64,000 bases of DNA, taken from Methanomicrobiaceae archaeon. Its GTDB lineage: Archaea; Halobacteriota; Methanomicrobia; Methanomicrobiales; Methanomicrobiaceae. A program made the translations under genes and the position numbers. Location of the stretch: assembly GCA_016937345.1 (NCBI GenBank), contig JAFGWE010000019.1:1-64000 (forward strand), read 5' to 3'. Shown here in pieces: positions 17,544-27,700 of this stretch. Position 1 is the stretch's first letter. Each line of letters starts with the position of its first letter. The notes under the pieces were generated by a model. It was not told where the DNA came from and searched no databases. It saw only the letters and a list, made by a program, of their open reading frames with translations.

Positions 17544-18551
17544 TCAGGAATCTTCCATTACGATGTAATTAATAGAGGTTTCGCATATTACACCCGAATA
17601 TTCACTGATACGCTTAAAATTTTCGAATATATATCCTATTGATACTACTCCTGAGCGCCCCATGTCATAAAGATCTTTGCTTGCACTATCACATTTACTA
17701 TTGAATTTATTCACTCTTGATAAGGTTTTATTGGTTTCGTCAAGATCTTTATTGAAGAATGCTTCTATTCCTGAATGAAAAATATCCATAGCTTCTGATG
17801 TTAGTGTCTGCAAAATATCCATCGTTTTACGTTCAAGAGAGACGAACATTAGTGTCTGTACGTTTTCTGCGACCCTTACAACCTGATCTGCGGCGCGTTC
17901 CATTACTCTTGAAACCTGGAGGTAGTGAAGGGCCATCTCAACATCCATCCCCATTTCTCTGGATAATGAAACATTTCTTAAAAGCAGGTTATATTGTCTG
18001 GATATGAGCCAGTAAAGTCTGTTTACATCGCGATCCCGTGATATGACATCTTCTGCGAGATCCTTGTCCCGGGTTTTTAGTGCAAACATTGCATCTCTGA
18101 GCATGCCTTCAGTTATAACGTACATTCTGGAAATTACGTTTTCAAATGGCATTTCACCTGGATTTAAAAGATCTTTTATCACAATGCTCTTTTCAGTTTC
18201 TTCTGAGACTTCCTGGCCAATTGATGCCTGAATAAACATTCTGACTGCTTTATGGGCAAAAGATGGGATTCTTGTGGGTGATATTATTTTGATAGTATTA
18301 AATCCGGTCACATAGGCTCCGATTAAGAGGCGGTGGAGGTGCTCATAATCGTCAATATCCTTTAAATTGAATATTTTTATTCTTTCAGCCATCTTGCCTG
18401 TAATTTTTGGAGTGACTGTAAGGGAGCCATCCGGCTGCACAATTAATCCGAGAGGATCGTTTTTCTCGATTCCGGAGTCTTTTATCCATCCTTTTGGAAG
18501 AGAAATAATGTATGAAGAGCCTCCTGTTATCTGAACTTTCCTTATCTCCAT
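17544..18551 (-). CDS. PhoU-domain regulator with AbrB-like N-terminus
   Basis: A 335-residue archaeal PhoU-type protein. The first 45 residues (RKVQITGGSSYIISLPKGWI...) form a SpoVT/AbrB-like swapped-hairpin DNA-binding domain, and about residues 115-335 form two helical PhoU-like repeats with EDVISRDRDVNRLYWLI. Bacterial PhoU restrains phosphate uptake through the Pst transporter; archaeal fusions of this type are thought to act directly on DNA. No pst genes are in the window. It lies upstream of glnA on the same strand, with 152 bases and separate promoter signals between them. An AGGA-type site precedes the ATG. Confidence 0.87.
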   Translation of the reverse strand: MEIRKVQITGGSSYIISLPKGWIKDSGIEKNDPLGLIVQPDGSLTVTPKITGKMAERIKIFNLKDIDDYEHLHRLLIGAYVTGFNTIKIISPTRIPSFAHKAVRMFIQASIGQEVSEETEKSIVIKDLLNPGEMPFENVISRMYVITEGMLRDAMFALKTRDKDLAEDVISRDRDVNRLYWLISRQYNLLLRNVSLSREMGMDVEMALHYLQVSRVMERAADQVVRVAENVQTLMFVSLERKTMDILQTLTSEAMDIFHSGIEAFFNKDLDETNKTLSRVNKFNSKCDSASKDLYDMGRSGVVSIGYIFENFKRISEYSGVICETSINYIVMEDS

Positions 18552-18808
18552 GAATTAAACGTCCTGAAAAACAAAAAAATTGCTATTTTCTTATTAAAGA
18601 TATGGCTGTTTTTGTATTTTCTCATTCTATATATTTATTGTAGGGCATATATATAGTTCGTCTGAAAATTCTGAATGATGATTTAAATGAAAAATTAATG
18701 ATGATGTAAACAAACTCTTGTATATGCCCTAATTTTAATTTAGAAAATAAATTATTATTAAAAATCAATCAGAATCACATAAAAAAAGAAAAGCATTTTG
18801 TTCATAAA

Positions 18809-20179
18809 TCATTTCTGCATTTTTTTTAAAAGAAGATCAGATATTGGAGATCTTTTCTCGATAAAGTCCTGCAAAAAGGAGGAAAATTCTTCATTCCAGC
18901 ATTCAGTATTTTTCATTATGGAAATATTGGAACAAACAGACTGTTTCACATGTTTTCCAAGGCCTGATTCTTTTAATTCATCAGATTGCAGAAGTTTAAA
19001 TGCACTTGGGTATTTTCGATTTATTTCTATATAATACCGGTTTTCAGAGATATATGGTCCTGAATAAGTATTTCCAAGATGTTTAGATATAAATTTATCA
19101 GAGTTCTTTTTGTCCCAGACGAGAGGTCCTGCTCTTTTCTCTATGTCCGGGAGTGTTTCTGTAAGTAATTCAAACAAAAGAATACATTTTCTCTCACCCA
19201 TAAAGGAATCGGCGCGGTTGACTGTAAAACCGTTCCTTTCAAGAAGTCCGGTAACTGAAACAACACTCTTTCTTAACTGTGGCACTATAATATCAGGGAT
19301 TAGGCCAGGGGTGTCAAATATTATGCCGTAAAAGGATGTTCCCCGCAATTTTATTCTTTCTGAAAATTCTTTTTGAGATATTTTTAATGCCTCTTTTTTG
19401 ATAAAGAAATCATCAGAAGGATTTGAAAGATAGCCTCTTGCAAACTCGGAAAATTCGTACATTCTTGTAGCAGAAAGGGATGCCGCAACATTTCTTCTGG
19501 GATCTACAGGATCAATTACAACAAGCGGATCGTTAAAATCCTTGGCCTGATGGTTCTCCAGGTCAATAATTATTTCAGGATGCCATTCGGATGCCGCCTC
19601 AATAAATTTGGAAAAACCTCCATAGTATAATATGAATATTTCACAGAGATATCCTGCGAAGCCTTCTGTCATCTGATCTGAGCCATATACTCCGCATGCT
19701 TTTGAAAACTGTTTTAAGAGCAAAACATCATCTGTGAAACCATTTATTCTGTTTTTTATGTACCTTGTATGAAATGGTGTCCGATCAACAGCGCTTTTTA
19801 TTTCAGATGCGTTTAATACTGCATAACAGGGAACAAGATCAACATCAAAACCATTTATATTTGCATTGATGTATGGATGTTCGGCATATTTTTCAACTAT
19901 TTCACCATCAAATGCTGTGGCAATTTCTCTGGCAAGACCTAAGCCTTTCTCCTCAAGTTCTTCTTTTGAAAATGAGGTTTCAAAAAGCATGAAAACATCC
20001 AAATCACGGTCTCCGGAGACCCAGGTTTCACGAGCTACAGAGCCGACAATCATTCCCCTGGCAATTCCGCTCTTGTCTACAGCATCTTTAAGCTCGTCTG
20101 CCATCTTTAGGATGTCTTCTCTTTCCTGATTTAGGGGTCTAATCCGGGTTAGAACTTTTTTTTCTAATTCCGAGTGCAT
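18809..20179 (-). CDS. cca: CCA-adding enzyme (archaeal tRNA nucleotidyltransferase, class I)
   Basis: A 456-residue archaeal CCA tRNA nucleotidyltransferase, which adds or repairs the 3' CCA of tRNAs without a nucleic acid template. The nucleotidyltransferase motif is MIVGSVARETWVSGDRDLDV with the two catalytic Asp, and a third carboxylate lies in VDLVPCY. The central and tail domains follow the archaeal pattern with DPVDPRRNVAASLS near residue 230. It starts inside the stop codon of thpR (TAATG), so the two RNA enzymes are translationally coupled, an arrangement common in archaea. Confidence 0.96.
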   Translation of the reverse strand: MHSELEKKVLTRIRPLNQEREDILKMADELKDAVDKSGIARGMIVGSVARETWVSGDRDLDVFMLFETSFSKEELEEKGLGLAREIATAFDGEIVEKYAEHPYINANINGFDVDLVPCYAVLNASEIKSAVDRTPFHTRYIKNRINGFTDDVLLLKQFSKACGVYGSDQMTEGFAGYLCEIFILYYGGFSKFIEAASEWHPEIIIDLENHQAKDFNDPLVVIDPVDPRRNVAASLSATRMYEFSEFARGYLSNPSDDFFIKKEALKISQKEFSERIKLRGTSFYGIIFDTPGLIPDIIVPQLRKSVVSVTGLLERNGFTVNRADSFMGERKCILLFELLTETLPDIEKRAGPLVWDKKNSDKFISKHLGNTYSGPYISENRYYIEINRKYPSAFKLLQSDELKESGLGKHVKQSVCSNISIMKNTECWNEEFSSFLQDFIEKRSPISDLLLKKMQK

Positions 20180-20718
20180 TAAAATAAAACCTCCATGAGA
20201 TCTTCATATTTCGGACCATTTGGCGTAAGAATGCTCTTTTTTAATTTAAATCCTGAAACTTCAAATTTACCCAGATTTTTTTTTGCCAGTGACTGCACTA
20301 CAGGTTTGAGGGAGGGGTGATATCTCTTTACTCTTGCAATAGTGGCATGTATTTTATAAGGACGTCTTTCTTTTTCAATACCCTGGGCAAAAAGGCTTTC
20401 TTCTAATATATCTGCTAGTGAAGCGGACATACCCTTGTCATAACCGTTTATCCAGATAACCCGTGGTGAGCTGATACTGTTAAATGAAATTCCTTCCAGA
20501 CTTATTTCATATTTATTATATTTAATTCCGGCAAGAGCTTCTTTTATTTTTTCCAGTTTTTTTTCGTTTGCTTCTCCAATAAATTTCAGGGTGATATGTG
20601 AAATATCGGGATTGACAATATTTAATTTTGCTTCCGTATCTGAGATCAATTCATTTATCTCAGAAATTTTTTGCTTTATATCCAAAGGAAGTTCTATTGC
20701 AATAAAAACCCTGGTCAT
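20179..20718 (-). CDS. thpR: RNA 2',3'-cyclic phosphodiesterase (2H family)
   Basis: A 179-residue 2H phosphoesterase of the ThpR / 2'-5' RNA ligase family. Both catalytic HxT/S tetrapeptides are visible, HITL near residue 45 and HATI near residue 124, and it begins RVFIAIELP as family members do. It opens 2',3'-cyclic phosphates on RNA ends. The ATG at 20716-20718 is preferred to a TTG one codon earlier. It is the first gene of a two-gene operon with cca. A plausible promoter lies in the 170 bases shared with the divergent glutaredoxin gene. Confidence 0.92.
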   Translation of the reverse strand: MTRVFIAIELPLDIKQKISEINELISDTEAKLNIVNPDISHITLKFIGEANEKKLEKIKEALAGIKYNKYEISLEGISFNSISSPRVIWINGYDKGMSASLADILEESLFAQGIEKERRPYKIHATIARVKRYHPSLKPVVQSLAKKNLGKFEVSGFKLKKSILTPNGPKYEDLMEVLF

Positions 20719-20885
20719 CAATTAGTATATATGCATTCATCTTTCTAAATATGTTGACATGTATCTATATCACTGCAGAATCTCTTTGCTTAAATGGCTT
20801 ATGATTGATACATCCAAGTCAAACAACAGACTTTTTATTTGACAAAAACAACTATCATACAATCACCGATTGGGGGATTTTTTTA

Positions 20886-21155
20886 GTGTCCGATAATCCA
20901 AAAATAGTTGTATATTCTCTTGAAAATTGTCCGAATTGTGACCTGTTAAAGAGTTTTCTCGAGGAAAAGGGATTTTCCTATGAGGAGCTTGATCTTTCAG
21001 AACCGGCTAACATGACAGAACTCAGATTAAATAATGTCTTTGTTAGAGAGGCACCTGTACTTCAGGCAGGTGATAAATTTCTGACTTCTCCGGAGCTTTT
21101 CAAAAGCGGTATGGTAAAGGAAGAAGAAATTCTCCCCCTTTGCAAAGGTGAATAA
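20886..21155 (+). CDS. Glutaredoxin-like (NrdH-type) redoxin
   Basis: An 89-residue thioredoxin-fold protein with the redox motif CPNC at about residues 14-17 (VVYSLENCPNCDLLKSFLEE), fitting NrdH/glutaredoxin. The frame is open further upstream, but GGGGGAT at 20872-20878 is spaced seven bases before a GTG at 20886, which also matches the family length; I take that as start. It lies three bases before the class III ribonucleotide reductase gene. In Methanosarcina a redoxin next to nrdD supplies its electrons, so the same role is likely. Confidence 0.85.
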   Translation: MSDNPKIVVYSLENCPNCDLLKSFLEEKGFSYEELDLSEPANMTELRLNNVFVREAPVLQAGDKFLTSPELFKSGMVKEEEILPLCKGE

Positions 21156-21158
21156 CCT

Positions 21159-23360
21159 ATGAAAAGGGAAGATAAAAGATCCCTCCAGCAGACTCTTGAA
21201 GGTTTTACAGTACCTTCGCTTCCCAAGGTACGCACCTCACGCGGCCTTATACTTGAATGGAATCGAGAAAGAATAGTCCGGCAGCTTTTAGAAGAAACCC
21301 GTCTTGTTGAGGAGTTTTATGGAGGGAATGCAATTGATGAAGAAACTGCAAGAAAAATTGCTTTTAATGTTGAGCAGAAAATTTTAAAACTTAATCTTAA
21401 ATCTCTCTCTGGTCCATTAATCAGAGAAATTGTCAATATTTCTCTTCTGGAACATGAACTAATACCATATCGAAATGTATCAACAAGAGTAGGTACACCT
21501 GTATATGATGCACATCTGATAGATGTTGGAAGAGGTTTTGAAGCAAAAGATAATGCAAATCTACAGGAAAATGCAGAGACCTCGCATAAGAAAAAAGCCG
21601 ATAAAATAAGCAAAGAACAGTATCTCCTTCAGATGCCTCCGGAACTTGCTGATTTTCATCTCTCCGGCGATATGCATATTCATGATCTTGAATATTTTGG
21701 CACCCGCCCCTTCTGTCAGGACTGGGATTTAAGATATTTTTTGTATTACGGACTTATGCCTGATGGAAATGGAACAAAAGCATCAGTAGCAGGGCCTGCC
21801 AAAAGACCAGAGGTTGCAATACTGCATGCCGTAAAGGCTCTGGGAAGTGCACAGACTAACTTTGCCGGAGGTCAGGGATATTATAATTTCTTAACTTTTA
21901 TGGCACCTTATTTTGAAGGAAAGGACTATGACTGCATAAAGCAGCATATGCAAATGTTTGTTTATGAGATGACGCAGATGATGGTTGCACGCGGGGGTCA
22001 GGTTGTCTTTTCATCTGTTCAGTTATCTCCAGGTGTTCCAAAGTTATGGCGAGATAAACCCTGTGTCTATAAGGGAAAAGTTTGGGATGGCAAAAAAGCC
22101 CCTGAGAGGCTTTATGGTGAATTTGAAAAAGAAGTGAGGCTGCTTTTTAAGGCTTTAATGGAAGTAATGCTTGAAGGAGATTACTGGGGAAAACCTTTCA
22201 ATTTCCCCAAACCTGAAATAAGCATAGAGCCCGATTTTATGTCTGAGGATGAGGAATTTAACGCTGAGCATCCTGATATCCCTACCTACAATGACCTTTA
22301 TCTGATGACATTTGAACTTGCCTCAAAGTTTGGAACACCCTATTATGACAATCAGATTCCGGCATACAGGGGAGCGGGAGAAGGAATATCTTGTTATCAG
22401 TGCTGTGCATATCAGTTTTCATCAATGGCAGATGATGATGATCATTTTGACGATAAGATGTATTTTAAAAACGGGAGCCATTTCTCAATGGGCTCCTGGC
22501 AGGTAATTTCAATAAACTGCCCGCGTGCTGCATATAAGGCTGAAGGTGATGATGCCAGACTCTTTGCGGAACTAAAAAAACTTATGGATGTTGCAACAGA
22601 AGTCTTTAAAATAAAAAGGAGATGGATGGACAACATCCGTGCCAAAGGAAGAATGCCTTTTGCCATGCAACGTCCAAAAGATCCCAATGATCCCGATGGG
22701 GAGGAGAGAGGACCCCTTGCTGTTGATCTTGAGGGTCTTGTGTATACAATTGGAATTGTTGGTGTAAATGAGATGGTTCAGCATCATACCGGCTCACAGA
22801 TACATGAAAGCAGAGAAGCATTTGCTCTTGCAATTCGTGCAATGACCGAAATGGAAATGTATGCAAAAGAGATCTCAAGAAAACACAATCTGACAATTGC
22901 GCTTGCAAGAACCCCTGCAGAGACTACGGGGCAGCGTTTTAGTGTCGCAGATTTAATTGACTCCCGATTCAGCAAATATACACAGAAAGTGATAAAGGGA
23001 GATTTAAAATCGGCGATGGATAAATTGGGCACAACTTATGATCTTCCAATATACTACACAAATGGTACTCATGTAACGCCGGGTGCTGATGTTTCCCTTA
23101 CAAAAAGGATGGAAATAGAGCATGTCTTCTTCCCGATTGTTGACGGAGGCAATATATTCCATATATGGCTTGGAGAAGCAAGGCCTGACCCGCGTGGTCT
23201 TATGGATATGGCAATGAACTTATGCAGAAATTCCCAGATTGGTTATTTTGCATTCACAAGGGATCTAACGGTGTCATTAAAGCAGTTTAGGGAATATAAA
23301 CCTGATAAATCTGGATCACAGGCAGGATTATCTCTTGTTGATAACAGAATATGGGTATGA
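21159..23360 (+). CDS. nrdD: Anaerobic (class III) ribonucleoside-triphosphate reductase, large subunit-like
   Basis: A 733-residue NrdD-family protein. Residues about 17-110 are an ATP-cone allosteric domain (VRTSRGLILEWNRERIV onward) and the rest is the ten-stranded barrel, with DFHLSGDMHIHDLEYFGTRP, GGQVVFSSVQL and the finger-loop cysteines GISCYQCCAYQF. Reduction of ribonucleotides needs a glycyl radical installed by NrdG, normally in an RVxGY-type motif after a Cys4 zinc site at the C-terminus. I cannot find either here: the protein ends DNRIWV soon after NSQIGYFAFTRDLTV, and no frame downstream encodes them. No nrdG is in the window. The adjacent redoxin gene suggests the redoxin-dependent NrdD subclass. 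Confidence 0.88.
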   Translation: MKREDKRSLQQTLEGFTVPSLPKVRTSRGLILEWNRERIVRQLLEETRLVEEFYGGNAIDEETARKIAFNVEQKILKLNLKSLSGPLIREIVNISLLEHELIPYRNVSTRVGTPVYDAHLIDVGRGFEAKDNANLQENAETSHKKKADKISKEQYLLQMPPELADFHLSGDMHIHDLEYFGTRPFCQDWDLRYFLYYGLMPDGNGTKASVAGPAKRPEVAILHAVKALGSAQTNFAGGQGYYNFLTFMAPYFEGKDYDCIKQHMQMFVYEMTQMMVARGGQVVFSSVQLSPGVPKLWRDKPCVYKGKVWDGKKAPERLYGEFEKEVRLLFKALMEVMLEGDYWGKPFNFPKPEISIEPDFMSEDEEFNAEHPDIPTYNDLYLMTFELASKFGTPYYDNQIPAYRGAGEGISCYQCCAYQFSSMADDDDHFDDKMYFKNGSHFSMGSWQVISINCPRAAYKAEGDDARLFAELKKLMDVATEVFKIKRRWMDNIRAKGRMPFAMQRPKDPNDPDGEERGPLAVDLEGLVYTIGIVGVNEMVQHHTGSQIHESREAFALAIRAMTEMEMYAKEISRKHNLTIALARTPAETTGQRFSVADLIDSRFSKYTQKVIKGDLKSAMDKLGTTYDLPIYYTNGTHVTPGADVSLTKRMEIEHVFFPIVDGGNIFHIWLGEARPDPRGLMDMAMNLCRNSQIGYFAFTRDLTVSLKQFREYKPDKSGSQAGLSLVDNRIWV

Positions 23361-23444
23361 TCTGAATACAAAAAATTATATTATATTCTGATTCTTTTTT
23401 TACCAAACAAACCATATATAAATAAAAATAAACTAAAATAAATT

Positions 23445-24470
23445 ATGCAAAAACAGGATCTCGTGTTCTTTGTTTCAGCAATTGCTATTGTATTAGTTCT
23501 GGCACTTGTTGTAAAACCTATACTGAGCGGAGAGACTGTTCAGATTTTACCCGAATCCAAATCATCAGATACAATATCAAATATACCAATTCCTCAGGGT
23601 GCGTCTGCAACACCTTATAGTCCTGTTATTACAGGCACCGTTTCTCCTACTCCCACTCCTTTATGGGATGGCTCTCCTAAAACTGTTCAGTTTGTAGATC
23701 CATCTACCTATAATCTCCAGTGGCCTTCGGAAGTGAGGGATTTTGGCTTCAGGATACCGGCATATGAGGCACAGGAGAATAATTCTTTAGGATTATATGC
23801 TACAATAGACGGACAATGGGATGCTACTACTCAGATAATAAATATTCCATTTCCTTATTGGGAAATTGAAGTTACACTTGAAAGTATAGGGGATGTAGGA
23901 GCAACGGCAATCGAAGCAAATGTGGATTATGAAGCTCAAATGGAGGAAGTCAGACAGCAATATAACACCGGAGCAATAACTCTGCAGCAGTATAATGAAG
24001 CTATGAAAAATCTGATGGATCTTGAAGAGAAATTTGGTAGTGGTGATTCTGGGGGGGGAGTTGAAGGTTTATTTTCAAGTGAGGGCAGCAGTACTGGTGC
24101 TGAGGCTGCAAATCAGTTCTATATTGTGCCATCAATAAATGTTCAGGTAATGGATGCCGACAAACCAAATGGTATAATATATATTCTAAATTCCAGGACA
24201 GAGGGTCCTTTGCCAAAAGTGATTGACAAGGCGGAAGGAAGTGCAAGCGAGGATTTTTTTGCTGAACCTGAAGATTCTGATTCCGATTCAGGTGATTCCG
24301 GTGATGTTACGGGCAGTGTCCCCGGAAGAGATAATATCAATGAATTTGTCTGGAATCATGGATTTTATGAGGGGGCCGGGAATTATTATTTTATAATCAA
24401 TCCAAGTATGCTTAAATCCTATAAGATAGAGATAAAAGTGCCGACAAAATATCTTAATTCTTTAACTTAA
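23445..24470 (+). CDS. Membrane-anchored extracytoplasmic protein of unknown function
   Basis: A 341-residue protein with one N-terminal transmembrane segment (about residues 7-27), a Pro/Thr-rich linker (GTVSPTPTPLW region, about 60-75) and a large hydrophilic outer domain. Within it a helical stretch rich in Gln and Glu (about 165-200) is followed by glycine/serine-rich and acidic low-complexity segments (about 205-225 and 268-292). The C-terminal part (VWNHGFYEGAGNYYFIIN) looks like a beta-sandwich edge. Such PTPTP linkers are frequent in surface proteins of Methanomicrobiales. I recognise no family. A TATA-like element (accaTATATAAAT) precedes the ATG by about 30 bases. Confidence 0.75.
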   Translation: MQKQDLVFFVSAIAIVLVLALVVKPILSGETVQILPESKSSDTISNIPIPQGASATPYSPVITGTVSPTPTPLWDGSPKTVQFVDPSTYNLQWPSEVRDFGFRIPAYEAQENNSLGLYATIDGQWDATTQIINIPFPYWEIEVTLESIGDVGATAIEANVDYEAQMEEVRQQYNTGAITLQQYNEAMKNLMDLEEKFGSGDSGGGVEGLFSSEGSSTGAEAANQFYIVPSINVQVMDADKPNGIIYILNSRTEGPLPKVIDKAEGSASEDFFAEPEDSDSDSGDSGDVTGSVPGRDNINEFVWNHGFYEGAGNYYFIINPSMLKSYKIEIKVPTKYLNSLT

Positions 24471-24743
24471 ATTGAATGAAATAAATTCTATAAAAAATTA
24501 TGCGAAAAAAAACACTGGTATAATATTAAAAATTAAGTTTTTTATTTAGAATGCTTCTGTTTATCAATTTTTTAACATTTTATTTTTTTAAATATTAAAA
24601 AGTTATTTATTAATTTTTATTATATTTGATAATAGGAATTTTGAATAATTAATTATATTAAAGTTCAGCTTTAAAAAATGATTATAGAAAGACTGTATTT
24701 TTTGCAGAGCCATTAATCGACAACACAGTAAGTGGTATAGAAA

Positions 24744-27700
24744 TTGCCAGATACAATAACCAATTTAATAGCTTCTCTGGATTCTCCTGATAAGAAAGTA
24801 AGACGGGATGCGAAAAAAAAACTTAAAGATGCAGGCAAATCTGCTTCCGTGCCTCTTTTAAAAGCTCTTGGAAATGATAGTGAGCAGATTCGTACAGGGG
24901 CTGCAGAAATTCTTGGCACATATAGCGAAGAAACCATGAGCACTTTTTTACATCTTTTAACATCAGGTAGTGTAAATGCCAGGGATGGTGCTGCAAGAAC
25001 TCTGGCGCAGATGGTAAAAAACGGTATACCTGTAATTGAACCTCTATCGGATCTGATAGGTAGTGATAATTACAGATCCAGACGGGGAGCTGCGCTCGCA
25101 ATTGGATATATCGGAAGACCTGATAAAAATGCAACCAGTATGCTTGTTTATCTGCTTCGTGATAAAAGCAGTGATGTCCGAAAACAGGCAGTGGAATCAC
25201 TAGATAAAATTAAATGGAACTCCGAAAGCCAGACGGAGCAGGCATATTATTATCTCGAAAAAGAGGACTGGGATGCTCTTGGAAAAATTGGAAATTCTGC
25301 AGTTCCTGCTTTAAGTTTTGGGATAGAAATTTCTGACGCAAAAAAGAAAAGGAAAATTGCTTCTGTTCTTGCAAAAACAGATGACAAGAGTTCAAACTCA
25401 CTTTTAAAATTGCTTTTAAATGACAGGGATGGCGGTGTCAGACAGGCTGCAGTTGCGGCCATTGCCGATAAAAGAGATGACTCATTAATTCCTTTACTTG
25501 TAGAGAGGATGAATGATAAAGATCCTGATGTCAGGATTGAAGCATCATGGTCACTTGGAAAAACAAAATGGAGGCCAAAGAACTATTATGAAATGGCAAA
25601 ATCCCTTATGCTGCGTGGTAGTTACAAGGATGTTGAGAATATGGGTGAGCCCGCAATACCCTGTCTCATTGAATTTCTTGGCAATGATATCTATGATGTC
25701 AGGCAAAATACCTATAAAATACTATATAAACTTGGAAAACCCGGAACGGATGCTGTCAATAATGCATTAAGCAGTTCTAACCCGGATATACAAAATGGCG
25801 CTGCTGAAGCTCTGGCATATATAAGAGAAGAAATTATTAAAGCGCAGGAAAAAGAAGCGGCAGAATTTCTAAATAAATCTGAAAAGTCTATTAAAAAGAA
25901 TTCACCTGAATACTGGGAAGAAAAGCTGCTCATTGCCGGTTTTGGTACCGAGATGTCTCTTCGATTCTCAAAAAATTTGTCTAATGAAGATCCCATCATT
26001 CGTATTGTTGCTATTGAGAGTCTAAAAAAATTTGGAACAACATCAATTACTGTCCTTATTGCTCTTACAGAAGACATCAATGAGAATGTGGAAATTGCAG
26101 CTATAGAAGCTCTTGGAGAATTATATGCCAAGGAAGCCATTCCCTGTCTTTTAGAGACAATAGAGGAGGAGAGTGAAGGTGTAAGGCGGGCTTCTGCATA
26201 TTCACTTGGAAAAATTAGGGATACGGGGACAATCCCCGTTTTAATCAGGCATTTTGCAGATCCTGAAGAAAGTGTACGATATGAAAGTGCCCGTGCAGTT
26301 GCTAAAATGGGAAATTCCGCAATTCCTTTCATTGAAAATATGGCATTCCATCCAAATGAACTGGTCAGAATTTCTTCTCTTCATGCACTTGGTGAGATAA
26401 GTGATCCCTACGGAATACCACTTGCAACAAGATCTCTTAATGATTCTGACTCTAATGTTAGAAATGAGGCAATGGAGGCACTTTTTAAAATCAGCAATTT
26501 TATGTTTAATTATCTAATGGTTGAAGTTCACAGGGTGAGTGTTCAGGGAACAAAAATGGAAAAACTTGGAATGCTGAGTGTTCTTTCTAAAACTGCTGAT
26601 ATGAAAATAGTTCCGTATGTTAAGGAATATCTTGCTGATGATGATGAGGAGATAAAAAGAAATGCACGTACAATTCTTGATATATTCACTGAAAGAGTGT
26701 TCATAGAGGAAAGAGGAAGGATAAGAGAATATAGCCGTGAGACTGCAGACCTCTTAAGAAGAAAACTTACGCTGAATGAATTGGACCGGCTTTTGGACAG
26801 GGTTTTAAATGCAAATGACTCTGATGCCCTCGAAATTTTGAAAAAGAAACTGAATCAGGAAGAGATAGACGAACTTATAAGAAATTCCCGTTCCTCCCAG
26901 AAAGGAGATACTTCAAAACTTCTTGGGAAAAAATTATCACAGGAAGACATCGACGAGCTTCTACACAGATCTGTTTATGTTGAAAATAAGAATACTACCA
27001 CACTTTTAAGCAAAAAACTTTCTCAGGAAGAGATAGATAATTTGATTAAGCATGCCGGTTCAGAGAAGGATGAACAAACTGCAAAAGACATCAAAAAACA
27101 GCTCACTCAGAATGAAATTGACAGCATAATCAAAAAAGAACTGGAACTTCAGAAAAAGATTGCAATGGAAGTTTCACGTCTTATTGTGGGGCTTAGAAGT
27201 GATGATGTGCAGTTAAGATCTGATTATGCTGATAAAATTATAGAGATGGGAGAACCTGCTGTAGAACCCCTTATCAGCGCTATAAATAATTCAGATTCTG
27301 AATTTCAGAATCTGCTCTCAGAAATCCTGATTCGTACCGGCAAGCCGGGTATCCGGGGTATGATAAGAATTCTCAGTTATGGAAGATCAGAAATTAAAAT
27401 TGTCATTGCAAAAAATATTGCCAGATGTGGAGATAAAGAAGCAAATGACGCTCTTTATGACAGGATCTACAGTGAAAAAGATCCTGACGTTAAAAAAGTG
27501 CTCGTTGAATCTTTTGGCGGACTTTCCGATAAAAGGGTTTTTGAAATTTTGAAATATGCAATGTCTGATCCGAATCCTCAGATTCGTGTAGTAGCTGTAA
27601 AAAAGCTTGGTGCTCTTAATGATGAAAGAGCAATAGATCCTTTAATACTGCTTTTTGATGATAGTAATCAGGAAATTCGTGAAATGGCCGTATCTGCGCT

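Noticed and set aside
25712-26332. 206-codon minus-strand frame inside the giant HEAT gene
   Set aside because: It is antisense to clear HEAT repeats, is rich in Ser/Ile as expected for a shadow, and lacks a ribosome-binding site.
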